NCBI RefSeq assembly: GCF_026262505.1
Contig: NC_067203.1
Coordinates: 26,951,411-27,015,410, forward strand
Direction: 5' to 3'
Origin: Trichomonas vaginalis G3
Taxonomy: Eukaryota > Parabasalia > Trichomonadida > Trichomonadidae
DNA: 64,000 bases
Shown here: positions 20,566-30,801 of the stretch, in pieces
Layout of the letters: every line of letters begins with the position of its first letter
How positions within the stretch are numbered: the first letter of the stretch is position 1
Notes under the pieces: model-generated
What the model was told of the DNA's origin: nothing
Seen by the model: only the letters and a program-made list of their open reading frames with translations
The model's database searches: none
Made by a program: the position numbers and the translations under genes

Positions 20566-22210
20566 AATAGGGAAGAATATCAAAACAGCGCCAAAATCGA
20601 TTTTTTAGAGAAACTAAACTTTTGTCAGTTACTTATTGAGTGAATTAATGATGTCAAAATATTGATTTTTCCAAGTGAAAATATTTTAACAATTTTTGTA
20701 AATATATATTAACTCCTTATCCTTTGTAAAGTCTCTAATTCAAAATTTTGATATATGTTCACTCAATATTGAGGCAGAACAACGATAGGGTGACTTCACA
20801 TAGGAAAATAGGCTTATTTGAAAATAAATTGCAATCGTATATTGAAAAAAAAATAATGAAGTGCCACCACTGTCAATTTTCCCTTAAATGGAATGCACAT
20901 ATATATTTGTAATATATTCTCACACCAAATTTCATATTTAAAAATGTGTTTACAATGTCACATTAGAAGTGCCGCCACACCCAAACTTTGATATCATTGT
21001 CTCAGACTTTACTATGAAAATCTAGTCCTATAGGTGACAGTAAAAGTCTACCCAATGATCGCCTTGTTTGCTTCACCCCAAAATAATATTTGCGATTTCA
21101 ACGACAAAAGATAAAATACCAAATATGACAAATGAAGAAGTACTACTAGCATAACCTAATTATTGGTAACAGTTTGAATTTCCTATTTATTCAAAATTGG
21201 TAAAATTACGATATCAATTAAGATCGATTAAGCGATATAGTATAATTGAATTATGATAACTATGTTTCATATCCATAGTAGATTACCATCACTGACTATT
21301 TTTTTGATAGGATCAAAATTTTCAAATAATGAAAAATGAATATTTATATTCTAACTTATATAGCATGCTGATTTGCTTTTTATGCCATCGGAAGATTCAT
21401 ATCTATTATAGCCTACTCATTTAATAAAAATAATTTTTGAAATTTTAAGTTTCTATAATTTACTGCTTCAATATAGCTCAGTAATGAGCACTATTGATAC
21501 AGCTATTAAGCTTTTCATATTATGCAATTGTTAATGAATAACAAATATTTTTTGATCAATTAATGAATATAGCATGAATTAAGCTTAGTAAAGATCACAT
21601 AATGTGAATTACGATATTAGTATCTATATTACGATGGCTAATGTGAAAGATAACAGTATCATTTTTTAAATTATCTTTGAAAACTACGTAAAACTCTCGT
21701 ATTATAGTATTTATTGAATGTATGAAGTTGATGTCTAATTGACAATACTATAGTCATATTGATTAGATAAAAATATAGGAAATCTTTTGCATTGAGCATT
21801 GTTGTAGTAAGGTATATTGCTTTTACAAAATAACATTCATGGATTCTTACTTACAAACTCAAATAAAGGATGATTATATAGAAAAATAAAAATTTGTTAG
21901 TAATCAAACAAAATATTGATAGTGGTGCTTCAAAGAAATTCAATGAAATCTAACGTGTCCATATTGAATTATTTCGGCTTCTCTTTATGAAATTTGTTTA
22001 TAACATATTATCAGGATGCTGAAAAAGTGCGGGTGTCAAATATTTAAGGTTCTTTTTGAGAACAACCACTAAATAAAAAATCCAAATAAACGACACATTT
22101 GGCATCTATGATATATAACAAAACTATTTTCCCATATCTTTTGAGCAAAAAACTCAAAATTGAGTGGTAGCACTTCTGTCACATTTTCGCAAAAAGTGCA
22201 TTTCCTAAAT
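20566..22210. other. Long intergenic region, no gene recognised
   Basis: AT-rich non-coding DNA of about 1.6 kb. It holds copy B of the dispersed repeat (20962-21130) and, at 20768-20787, the sequence GAGGCAGAACAACGATAG, which resembles the 19-bp ends of the element at 49187-52586 but has no partner found nearby. The possible initiator of the GT17 gene, TCACA, is at 22179-22183, about 30 nt before the ATG. Confidence 0.5.
20962..21130 (-). repeat. Dispersed repeat, copy B (inverted relative to copy A)
   Basis: The reverse complement of this stretch aligns to 2964-3148 with many identical blocks and a few small gaps. The two copies are about 18 kb apart in opposite orientation. Confidence 0.65.
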
Positions 22211-23449
22211 ATGAAATATCGATCATCTAGATCTGATGGAATTTGTATTCTCACAATATTAGTTGTAATAATTGGGATCTCAATCGAGCTAATTTTATGG
22301 AAAAGAATTGATATAAGAACATATATTAACGTCAAAACCATTCATTCAAAAGCAATATATTCAACATTCGAATCTCTTGGAATGAACAGAAAAATTACAG
22401 GTCATAGCGATCTACTACCAAACAGGAAGCCAGGTGATCCAAAATTTGTCGATCATCCAATTCCTGACAAGAAAGGTCGCAGAATATTTGATGTAACAAT
22501 GTTCAGTGGTGAGGCTGCTATGCTATATACTCGGCTTTGGAGATACTATGATTACGTTGATCAATTTGTTATTGGAATTTTGCCCAGAACATTTACCAAC
22601 ATACCCACCAATTATTCATTTTGGCCATTTGAAGAAGAACTAAAGCAGTTTATGGATAAAGTCCTAATCATAAGAGAAATCCCAGAAGACCGAATTTACA
22701 AAAATTTAGATTCACATAAATCATTTTCATACGAGCATTCATGGCGTGTATACTTTCTTGAGGTTATCCGTCAAAAATTTCATCCAAAAAACGGAGATTT
22801 AATATTTGCTTCTGATTTAGATGAAATTATTACTCGTGAAGGTATAGAGTATTTGATAAATCACTGGCCTACACAACAGATACACCCTTTAACGCGTCAT
22901 TCCCAGCCTAACTTCTTGTACGATCAAGGAGATTGGTGTTGTCCAGTAATATTTCCATATTCCGATAATATGCCTGACTTACTTACTCTTAGGAAGCGTG
23001 TGCACATAACTCCTATTACACGTGAAGTCGTTGCAACACATTGTAGTTGGTGTTTTACCCATTTGGAGAATTATACTCGTAAGAAGAATGCTTACTCGCA
23101 CCAAGAGAAAAACTTTTGGCCTAAGAATGATGATTCTTATACATTTAGATACCATTGGTGTCGATTCTGGGATGATTGGAAAATGAATTTTATTAAACCT
23201 GGCCTTGCTCATACAGGAACAACATTAAAGAATTTATTACCAGATCATCCCCATCTTAAGTATCTCACATCCCCATATTACATGTTAGATATTACAAAGA
23301 CGATTTGGGAATATGAAGATTTGGATACAATGTGTACATCTAACTTCCCGTCTAGAGAAGAGTGGGAGAAAAAGGCTAAAGCAAAAGGAATTTATGTTAT
23401 TAGGACTCCTTTGCCAGTAACAGAAGAGGCTATTTTCAAAAAAAATTGA
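22211..23449 (+). CDS. GT17 glycosyltransferase (MGAT3/GnT-III-like)
   Basis: A protein of 412 residues from ATG 22211. Residues about 11-33 form a hydrophobic signal anchor (ICILTILVVIIGISIELIL). The body matches GT17, the family of beta-1,4-mannosyl-glycoprotein N-acetylglucosaminyltransferase: RRIFDVTMFSGEAAML near residue 95, EHSWRVYFLEVIRQKF, then DLIFASDLDEII, where the D-x-D-E motif binds metal and nucleotide sugar, and later HCSWCF and RYHWCRFWDDWK. GnT-III adds the bisecting GlcNAc to N-glycans in animals; the substrate in a protist may differ. It is on the same strand as the GT61 gene upstream but separated by 1.6 kb, so co-transcription is unlikely. Confidence 0.88.
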   Translation: MKYRSSRSDGICILTILVVIIGISIELILWKRIDIRTYINVKTIHSKAIYSTFESLGMNRKITGHSDLLPNRKPGDPKFVDHPIPDKKGRRIFDVTMFSGEAAMLYTRLWRYYDYVDQFVIGILPRTFTNIPTNYSFWPFEEELKQFMDKVLIIREIPEDRIYKNLDSHKSFSYEHSWRVYFLEVIRQKFHPKNGDLIFASDLDEIITREGIEYLINHWPTQQIHPLTRHSQPNFLYDQGDWCCPVIFPYSDNMPDLLTLRKRVHITPITREVVATHCSWCFTHLENYTRKKNAYSHQEKNFWPKNDDSYTFRYHWCRFWDDWKMNFIKPGLAHTGTTLKNLLPDHPHLKYLTSPYYMLDITKTIWEYEDLDTMCTSNFPSREEWEKKAKAKGIYVIRTPLPVTEEAIFKKN

Positions 23450-23740
23450 TGAATACATTTAAATAAAATATTATGACATCTTTTAGCTTTAAAAAGAAGT
23501 AGCCTAACTCATTTTTTATTATTTATTAGCGACTAAAATTAAAGTCGTTTCAAAGGCTCTATTGCGGCTTTTCAATTAATTCTATCGGCGCGAAGCGCTG
23601 ATAGAATTAAGACGGTATATATTAAGGGTGCACACGAGAGGATCATGTAAACTTCAGAATTTAGAACCTTATTTTTAGGCATTATCTTGGCTACCTATTT
23701 AGGTTGTTATAAAACTTGACTCCATTATGACCCTTAAAAC

Positions 23741-23741
<1 letters not shown>
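23450..23741. other. Host DNA between GT17 and Polinton 2, with a strong hairpin
   Basis: Positions 23576-23610 form a 16-bp stem with one G-U pair and a three-base GAA loop (arms TTAATTCTATCGGCGC and GCGCTGATAGAATTAA). It lies about 130 nt beyond the GT17 stop. The sequence AAACC at 23737-23741 is repeated immediately after the right end of Polinton 2 and is the left half of its target duplication. Confidence 0.65.
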
Positions 23742-23772
<31 letters not shown>

Positions 23773-23774
<2 letters not shown>

Positions 23775-24150
23775 TAGTGGGGCTTCCAGGCACTTCGTGC
23801 CTTCTAGCCCACATAAATGAAGTTTTTATTCGGAGGTCTTCCAGGAGCTTTTCACAAATTATATATGTTTTCATGTTTTGTCAAGACTTCTTCGTAAATG
23901 TTTTGTCAAGATTTCATCGTAAATGTTTTGTCAAGACTTCTTCGTAAATGTTTTGTCAAGATTTCTTCGTAAATGTTTTGTCAAGATTTCTTCGTAAATG
24001 TTTTGTCAAGACTTCTTCGTAATGAGCGTAAATGACCCAAAAATAATGTTTATGTTAGAATGTTAGATCTAACACGTTTTCTAACATGTTTTCTAACATC
24101 GTAGAAAACTCATGATTTCATCGTAAATGTTTTGTCAAGACTTCTTCATC
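23773..24150. repeat. Left terminal inverted repeat of Polinton 2 with 25-bp tandem array
   Basis: After the poly-A comes GGTAGTGGGGCTTCC and a hairpin at 23788-23802 (AGGCAC-TTC-GTGCCT). From about 23876 to 24021 a 25-bp unit with the core TGTTTTGTCAAGACTTC repeats about six times back to back with small changes (C/T, T/A). One copy of the TTAGATCTAA palindrome follows at 24052-24099, and a last 25-bp-type unit at 24118-24142. The same parts recur inverted at 47466-48123. Confidence 0.85.
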
Positions 24151-24175
24151 GTAAATGTTTTTAACTTCACTTAAA

Positions 24176-27100
24176 ATGCCACGTAAGCTACGTAAGAATA
24201 TACGTAAGAGGAAGAGAGCATTGAAACATCCAATAGTAAAACTAACACCACAACAACAGTTGCAACAACAAATGCTGAATGACCCCACTATGTTGCAACA
24301 AATGTCAAGCAATCCTATGCTTTTAAACCGAGTTTTTGGTGCACAGAGTGGAGGTTTAAGAGCGGCACTTTTAGCGAAAATGGCAGGCTATGGTGGAGCT
24401 GCAGACGGAACAGCATATAACCCTCAAAGTCAAATGAATTTGAGTTCACTCAAAAATCAAATATCAGATGTCAAAAAGTCAAACATAGACATACAGAAAC
24501 AAATAAGTGAAAACGAAAAGAAACTAGAATATGACAGACACACAAAGAAACTCAATGAGTTAAACGTAGAGAAAAAGAAGAAAGAAGAACAACTGAAAGA
24601 ACTAAGTACAGAGGAATATGCGAAAAAAGTGTCAGAAAAAGCAGCAGAAGTAGCAAAAATGGAACAAGATGTCATAAATTTGAAAAACCATACTACTCAA
24701 TATAAAGTACTGAAAGATGAAGAGATAAAACAAAAAGCCCTGAAGACATATATGGATAGCGATGAGTATAAAAAAGAAGTTGAAGCAAATGTAAAGGCAG
24801 AAAAACTTTTACAGTTGCAAAACCAAACCGTACAGTATGAAAACTTAGCACAAGAAAGTAAAAATAACGACGCGGCTATGCAAAAGGCAATGAAAAGCGC
24901 AGAATATATAAAAGCTAACAATGACTGGTTAGATGCCCAAGCCAACGCTAAAGCAGCCCAGCTTATAGGGTCAATAAGGACAAAAATACAAGCGGATGAA
25001 GACAGTTCAAATGAAGCTTTAACGAATGCTGACTTTAAGAACGCCTTCGAAGCTCTTCATAGTAAGGTGAAACTAGTGAACGACTTCTCATCTGGAAACA
25101 AACTGAAGTCTGAAGGTTTCGACAAAGAGTTAAGAGAAGTAGCACAAAATATGACGAAAATAACAGATGCAGCAACGAGACAGGCAGTTCAAAGTGCCTA
25201 TGACGCCGTTAGAGCAACTGTTGTGGAAAGTCAAGAAAAAGAGTTACAACAGACCAAAACAGACCTAGTAAATGCTTTCTTAAGAACGAAAAGTCAGGTA
25301 GGACATTACGCTGCAGATGGAACATATGTGCCAGCTGGTGGAATTTATATACCACCAAACCCTCCAAGAGAAGCACCTGCACCAGGACTACCTAGAACAT
25401 TTACATCGTCACATGGACACAGACACAGGCATGCACAACAACCAGCACAACAACCACCTCCACAACCAGCACAACAACCACCTCCACAACCAGCACAACA
25501 ACCAACACAACAACCAACAGTTCAAAATCCAGCACAACAGCCACCTCCACAACCAACAGTTCAAAATCCAGCACAACAACAACCAGAAACAGAGCAAGGA
25601 CATAAAAGAAGTAGAGAACAAGGAAACCAAGAATTCTTAAAAATGCTTAAAGAAGAGTGTGGTTTCCCAGATACTGTTGACTTTAGTGACAGATATAAAG
25701 AAGCTATTAGAAAGTTCAAGGATGGAAATACTGACCCGAACCTATTTAGCTTTATGGCTCAGCACCAAAACGGATATAATCTCAAACCTGGAAAATACAA
25801 GCTCGCTAAGGGATATGATTTAATAGCATATCATCCAAATGACATGGATGAATTTACTCCGAGATATTTGATGTCAGAGCTAAATGACAATTCAACTTTC
25901 GTCATGAAACGCGTAAAAAATAGAGACGGAACGAAAGAACAAAAGCTTATGAATGCGGATGACGTAGATAGGGAAATTGTTGAAAACGGTCTCGGAATAT
26001 ATGAAATGCCAGCAGATGAGGTACAAGAAACTCCACAGGAAGAACTAGTTCAGATACAACCAGACATGGAAGAAATAGTTCAGCAACAACAGCTAGAAGA
26101 GCCTGAAGGAAACGAACAAGTCACTCCTTTGGAAACTAACTTCACAGAACTAGATGAAGATTTGGAACAGCCGAAAAATCTTGACCCTCAACAAGAGTAT
26201 GCGGAGAATATGGAATATTTCCAAGAGTCTAAAAAAAATTCGGCTGACATAGTAGAAGAATATCGAAAAATGTTTGCCGACATACAAAAGACTCCAACAC
26301 CAGATGAAAATATTCAGCATAGAATGGAAGTACTGAAAGAAAATGTACACAAATACAACAACCCTTTTTACTTACGAGCATTTAACGTTCAATCTTCGGA
26401 TGAACTCGGTGAAAATAAAAGGTTAAATTTCAAGAAAACATATAGAAATGAAACATTGTTTAAAGTTCATTCAGAACCTAACCAAGATGGAAACAAACCT
26501 ACTTTTGTTTCTGCAGACGATGGAACTACAATGAGATGGGGTCATAAAGCTAATCCGGATAGGTGGTTCATAAACTTACAACCACAATTCCAAGAAGTTG
26601 TAGACGCAATGGAAGTGAATGGTGAACCAGATGTAGCTGGTATTTTCAGCGCGGCTTTAATGCCATTGAAAGATATGAAACATGCAGATATTTTGGACCA
26701 GTATGAAATGAACATGGCTGATGGAAATATAACACCTGACGTTCTAAAACATTTATCTCAAAGAACTACACAGAACCATAGAGATGGTATATTTGGTGAA
26801 GAGTTTAGAAAGAAAGTTAGGGAGGGCGAAGGAAGAGAACCTATTGTACATGACCTTGCAAACGAAAGTTTACAAAATGTCATAAAAACTTACTTTGCAG
26901 ACGATGAACTGAGAAGGGATGAATATTTAAGAAAACTCAAATTGACAGTACCAAATGAAATGTTAGTATTGAAAAACATGTTCCTTGACAAAATAAAACC
27001 AACTACAGAAATAAACGACGCAAGACTGAAAGATTGGGTAAAAGCTTTCCCATTCACAAAAGATATAGTTGGTAACATGGAAAGAAAACCAGAATGGCTA

Positions 27101-27430
27101 CAAAAACATATATTTGGAAACGAGCATATTCCATATGGACAGGCTCTGTTTGAAGAGCTTGAACCGGAAACTCAGGACAGAGTCATGCAAACAATACGCA
27201 AAGACTCAAATACAAACTATGACAAACTCTTTCTAGGATATAGGTTACCTGAGATGGGCGACCAGAGCCAAAAGGCAAAAAGGACATGGGAAATTTGCAA
27301 CATACTAGATGAACATAATGCAAAGATGCAACAACTTCAAGCAGAGGGCAATGAAGGAAAAAGAAGAGTTAAAAACTCAGTCAGGAAGAAAGTAAAGCTT
27401 GGTCCACGTGGGTTCTATTATGACATATAA
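24176..27430 (+). CDS. Large coiled-coil, Gln/Pro-rich Polinton protein (virion-type, function unknown)
   Basis: The open frame codes for about 1,084 residues from ATG 24176 (MPRKLRKNIRKRKRAL); an in-frame ATG at 24155 is less likely because the basic MPRK start is conserved in element 3. The N-terminus is very basic, followed by a Gln-rich stretch and a small Gly/Ala-rich part (GGLRAALLAKMAGYGG). Residues about 90-330 are charged coiled coil. Near residue 400-480 is a Pro/Gln repeat array with units such as QQPPPQPA and QPTVQNPA. The C-terminal half is globular, without a domain I recognise, and ends in a basic RRVKNSVRKKVKLGPRG. Position directly before the capsid gene, a basic start and length suggest an internal or scaffold virion protein; this is inference. 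Confidence 0.7.
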   Translation: MPRKLRKNIRKRKRALKHPIVKLTPQQQLQQQMLNDPTMLQQMSSNPMLLNRVFGAQSGGLRAALLAKMAGYGGAADGTAYNPQSQMNLSSLKNQISDVKKSNIDIQKQISENEKKLEYDRHTKKLNELNVEKKKKEEQLKELSTEEYAKKVSEKAAEVAKMEQDVINLKNHTTQYKVLKDEEIKQKALKTYMDSDEYKKEVEANVKAEKLLQLQNQTVQYENLAQESKNNDAAMQKAMKSAEYIKANNDWLDAQANAKAAQLIGSIRTKIQADEDSSNEALTNADFKNAFEALHSKVKLVNDFSSGNKLKSEGFDKELREVAQNMTKITDAATRQAVQSAYDAVRATVVESQEKELQQTKTDLVNAFLRTKSQVGHYAADGTYVPAGGIYIPPNPPREAPAPGLPRTFTSSHGHRHRHAQQPAQQPPPQPAQQPPPQPAQQPTQQPTVQNPAQQPPPQPTVQNPAQQQPETEQGHKRSREQGNQEFLKMLKEECGFPDTVDFSDRYKEAIRKFKDGNTDPNLFSFMAQHQNGYNLKPGKYKLAKGYDLIAYHPNDMDEFTPRYLMSELNDNSTFVMKRVKNRDGTKEQKLMNADDVDREIVENGLGIYEMPADEVQETPQEELVQIQPDMEEIVQQQQLEEPEGNEQVTPLETNFTELDEDLEQPKNLDPQQEYAENMEYFQESKKNSADIVEEYRKMFADIQKTPTPDENIQHRMEVLKENVHKYNNPFYLRAFNVQSSDELGENKRLNFKKTYRNETLFKVHSEPNQDGNKPTFVSADDGTTMRWGHKANPDRWFINLQPQFQEVVDAMEVNGEPDVAGIFSAALMPLKDMKHADILDQYEMNMADGNITPDVLKHLSQRTTQNHRDGIFGEEFRKKVREGEGREPIVHDLANESLQNVIKTYFADDELRRDEYLRKLKLTVPNEMLVLKNMFLDKIKPTTEINDARLKDWVKAFPFTKDIVGNMERKPEWLQKHIFGNEHIPYGQALFEELEPETQDRVMQTIRKDSNTNYDKLFLGYRLPEMGDQSQKAKRTWEICNILDEHNAKMQQLQAEGNEGKRRVKNSVRKKVKLGPRGFYYDI

Positions 27431-27462
27431 ATCCAACTATTCTATATTTTTACTCATATGAA

Positions 27463-29068
27463 ATGTACGCCGCTCAGAATATAACGCCAACAGTTTTGGA
27501 TGCCATGAATGGAAATGTTTCCGAATGGTATAACGAATGCGACAATGCCATTAGAAGGTCAGAAATAGTTCCTGGAACTTACGAATATACAACTGCTGTT
27601 TCTTATGGAAACGTAGGTGAGTTTGGAGAAGGTTCTTCAACAACAGTAGATATTGCTTGCGACAGGTTTCATATTATTTCTATTGACAACTCATTCTTAT
27701 ACGTGGAACAAGACATTGAAATAAAACCTTCTGCCAAGTTGTCTGACAAGAAAGGTTGCAATGGAATTTTCTATGTCGGATACCAATATGCTCCAGAAGT
27801 TTTCATGGGATATAAGATATATTCTAACTCTGACTTAGTTCAAACAGTAACATGGGCAAACTATGAATGGTTCGCTTTGAGAAACTCAGTACAACCACAA
27901 GCTAGAGAACAACAGACCAGTATGCAACTATTGAGAAAATAAAAGACTTGACCCTAACGTTCCAGGAGTTTATGTTAACCTTTCTGGACAAACTGCAGCA
28001 GCGTAACCAAAGTAAAACTGAAACTTAGAGTTCCTTTGTCATCTTTCCTCATCTTCAGGTTTTTAAGATACTTGCCAAACTGGGCAGGAAAAATTTCTAT
28101 CGAACTTACTCCAAGCAAAAATAACTTAGTCATTGCACCAACACAAGACCCATTCACTCTTACAGAAGTAAAGTGGGAACAAATAAAATGTCATTCGCCG
28201 ACTTTTGCAAAACAAAGTTGACTTAGACTTTGGTTTCTCAAACCTCAACACTGAAGTAAACTATTATTTCAATGCTGCTGGAGATGCTTGGACCCAGTTA
28301 AGTTCACATGCGAAAAATTTGAATGCAAGAGAATAGAAAGCAGACTTGCAGTCTATATGTTGGACCCAGATATTTCAAATGCTTTAGCTGCCAAATATAT
28401 TGCAGTTCCGCTTATGTTCCCTATACACCAAATATCTGTCAAAGACTTTGCAGGTGAAGTTGGAAACCAAAGTGCTGACCCAGGTGCAAGAACAGATATT
28501 GCTTTAACAACTGCAATGAAACATGCAGATACTATGTTTGTACTGTTCAGACGAACTTATAAATGACTATTCTTGTTTCTACAACCCTGGTATTAAATAT
28601 CATATAAACATAGATGGCAAATATTATCCAAGAGAAGAATATTCTACAGTTGAGGATATGAGGTCATACAACTTGACATTAGATGCTATGAACTTTAACA
28701 ACAACTTCACAACAACCATTAACCCTGAAATGCAAAGTTCTATTATGCCATATGTGAAAGTATGGACTCATACAGGAGGTCAAAAAACTCAATATACAAA
28801 TGGAGACCGTTCAAACTTTTGGCTTGGCATTCCATTTGCTGACTCAGAAGACTTTATGGGTGGTATTTCAACTGTTGGTACAGTTCAAATACAATATACT
28901 GGTGACAGAGACGGTCCAGATGAATTGAAAGCAAAGAAGTTTACAAAACCAATAGCACTTTTCACGGAAGATGCTCTTTTGAAGATTCGTTCGATGAAAC
29001 CTGCTGGGGCTCCTCAGATTGGCATAACGACAGCTTCCATCGAGCAGATTTTGGCAGCAGGTCAGTAA
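27463..29068 (+). pseudogene. Polinton major capsid protein (double jelly-roll candidate), broken
   Basis: It begins at ATG 27463 (MYAAQNITPTVLDAM), 32 bp after the preceding gene. Its length class (over 500 codons), its place beside the minor-capsid candidate and packaging genes, and its beta-rich composition with NPEMQSSIMPYVKVW and NFWLGIPFADSEDF fit the double jelly-roll major capsid proteins described for Polintons, including those of Trichomonas. The same gene lies at 61375-62980 in element 3. This copy looks broken in several places. The family assignment is by context and overall look, not by a search. Confidence 0.65.
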
Positions 29069-29381
29069 GTTGTTCTTGAACTGACTTCTCTCCGTCAAAT
29101 ATTGACAGTACGCCAGTTTTGATATAATATTGTATTATAAACTTACCTTTAGAAATATCGGTCAGTTTTGTTGTTATATTTTTGTCTGCTTCAAGAACTT
29201 TCACCATTTCAGTTATACCAACTTTCTTTGCTTTATGAAAATATTTTGGTTCAGCAAAGACTGCTATTCTATAACATTTTCCATTGTTTGTGTAAAGAAC
29301 TACTCTGTCAATGAACTTGTATTGTTTGTGTGTGTAAACTTTGTTTTGCTTCAATTCGAAGAGATACTCAAATACGTCCAT
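28962..29381 (-). CDS. Unknown Polinton protein antisense to the capsid 3' end
   Basis: An open frame of 139 codons starting at ATG 29381 (MDVFEYLFELKQNK) on the strand opposite to the capsid gene; its last 107 bp overlap the capsid coding sequence. The first 100 residues look like a compact alpha/beta domain (VLYTNNGKCYRIAVFAEPKYF, shortened here to its core NNGKCYRIAVF); the last 30 are Ser/Glu/Gln-rich and fall in the overlap. It is also present in element 3 with few differences, and third-position changes suggest it is a real gene rather than a shadow. No family recognised. Confidence 0.5.
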   Translation of the reverse strand: MDVFEYLFELKQNKVYTHKQYKFIDRVVLYTNNGKCYRIAVFAEPKYFHKAKKVGITEMVKVLEADKNITTKLTDISKGKFIIQYYIKTGVLSIFDGEKSVQEQLTDLLPKSARWKLSLCQSEEPQQVSSNESSKEHLP

Positions 29382-29399
29382 CTTTTTATTCTAAGTAAA

Positions 29400-29979
29400 A
29401 TGTCATTTCCGAAAAATAGAAGCGTAAGTGTTTCAAAAGGTTTAATGGCGGTGGCAGATGTGAAGTTAAATTCACCAACTCAAACAAACAGTCAAAGTGT
29501 TGTTGTCAATGTCAAAGAAAGAGATGTTGAAGTGGGGAAACCATACGAAGACGAAGATGGTATAACAATAGTTCCTGTAAAAGAACAACCAACATACCCT
29601 GAAGTTAGCAGAGACTTAAGTTCTGTTGCAGATATTCGAAATGACTACCAACAACTGAAAGACAAACTTCAAACTCAGGAGAAGATTTGTCAAGCTTTAG
29701 TATAATGTTAAACTTGGTCGAACACAACCCTGTAAAATGAACTCATATGTCATCGCACCTCATGAAATTTTGAAAGAACTATTGAAACTTTTGACAGAGG
29801 CAGATGATATAAACATCAAAGAAATAGAACCCGACATTGCTTGCTGTGGTGTTTCATATAATGTCATTGACAAGATATACGTTATGAAAGGAGGTGAAAC
29901 GTTGAACTTAAAATATAGTTTCCCAGACGTCATAAAAATATTTGACGACCACAACATTTCATTAAAATTTATTTGCTAA
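29400..29979 (+). pseudogene. Small Polinton protein of unknown function, broken copy
   Basis: It starts at ATG 29400 with MSFPKNRSVSVSKGLMAV. The N-terminal half is Ser/Val/Asp-rich and apparently extended; the later half has a small domain with SYVIAPHEILKELLKLL and DKIYVMKGGETLNLKYSF. The counterpart in element 3 (63313-63894) is a single open frame, while this one looks broken. It sits between the capsid and the minor-capsid candidate and may be a small virion protein; no family recognised. Confidence 0.6.
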
Positions 29980-29983
29980 GTAA

Positions 29984-30772
29984 ATGGCAGAAGACATAGT
30001 GGTTTATACTATTACGACTAAAAACCCTGAGTCATATAATTCTATAACAACAAACTTACAAAGTCCTCAAGGACGATATTGTAAACTGACCTTAAACACG
30101 ATGACGACTAAAGCCTGTTTTGCTCTTTTGACACCAGAAGACTTTGTTGTTGTGAATGGTAAAAAATACTTCTTTGAAGATACTTACTCAGATATACCAC
30201 CAACAGGTTTTGTTGACTTATTTAATACTTTAAGGACGGATGTAACATGTGCTGCAACTAGAGCAGGTTTCATTATGTTTGGATGTCCGACTGAGTTTAC
30301 TATAAACGATATGAGCTATAATACAAAACTTATTTCTGGTTTTTACTACCAACAGTTTCCTATAACAGGAAAAGGTGTCATACAAGGAATGTCTATTCCA
30401 TTGACATTAAGCACACCAATCTTATATATTGTTTCAAACTTAGGTTCAAAGTGTTATTCGAATGTCGACAGAAACTATTATGACCAAAAGATACTTATGC
30501 GTATAAACAATACTTTCTCTGCTGGTTTGCCTATTGTTCATTCGAATGCAGAATTTTCAACCTTAGTGAACTCAAACACTTTGGCAAGTATAACGTTGAC
30601 ATTAGTTGACGCAAACTTTGTTCCTGTAAAACTTTTATGTCCTATGTATTTGTCAATGACGGCAGAAAGTTTCGAATTGGAAGATGCAACTGGTGAAAGT
30701 ATTGTATTACAAGAACAACTTCAACAACAAATAGCTCAAGAACAACAAATGCAACAAATAGCTCAAGAATAA
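29984..30772 (+). CDS. Candidate Polinton minor capsid (penton) protein
   Basis: An open frame of 262 codons (MAEDIVVYTITTKN) that starts 4 bp after the stop of the gene before it. The body is beta-rich with few charged residues and many Ser/Thr/Asn, as in single jelly-roll proteins; SIPLTLSTPILYIVSNLG and ASITLTLVDANFVPVKLL could be strands. The last 25 residues are a Gln/Glu tail (QEQLQQQIAQEQQ). Polintons encode a single jelly-roll minor capsid protein close to the major capsid gene and ATPase; its size and place fit. The frame looks whole. The call is inference from composition and context. Confidence 0.55.
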   Translation: MAEDIVVYTITTKNPESYNSITTNLQSPQGRYCKLTLNTMTTKACFALLTPEDFVVVNGKKYFFEDTYSDIPPTGFVDLFNTLRTDVTCAATRAGFIMFGCPTEFTINDMSYNTKLISGFYYQQFPITGKGVIQGMSIPLTLSTPILYIVSNLGSKCYSNVDRNYYDQKILMRINNTFSAGLPIVHSNAEFSTLVNSNTLASITLTLVDANFVPVKLLCPMYLSMTAESFELEDATGESIVLQEQLQQQIAQEQQMQQIAQE

Positions 30773-30801
30773 AAAAAAATATTTTTTTTATTTTTATAAA
30801 A

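Noticed and set aside
23876-24021. 25-bp repeats that at first look like a CRISPR array
   Set aside because: The units are back to back without spacers, are found inverted at the other end of the Polinton, and lie in a eukaryotic element.
25409-25630. Trp/Leu/Cys-rich open frame on the minus strand
   Set aside because: It is the complement of the Gln/Pro repeat array of the coiled-coil gene on the plus strand.
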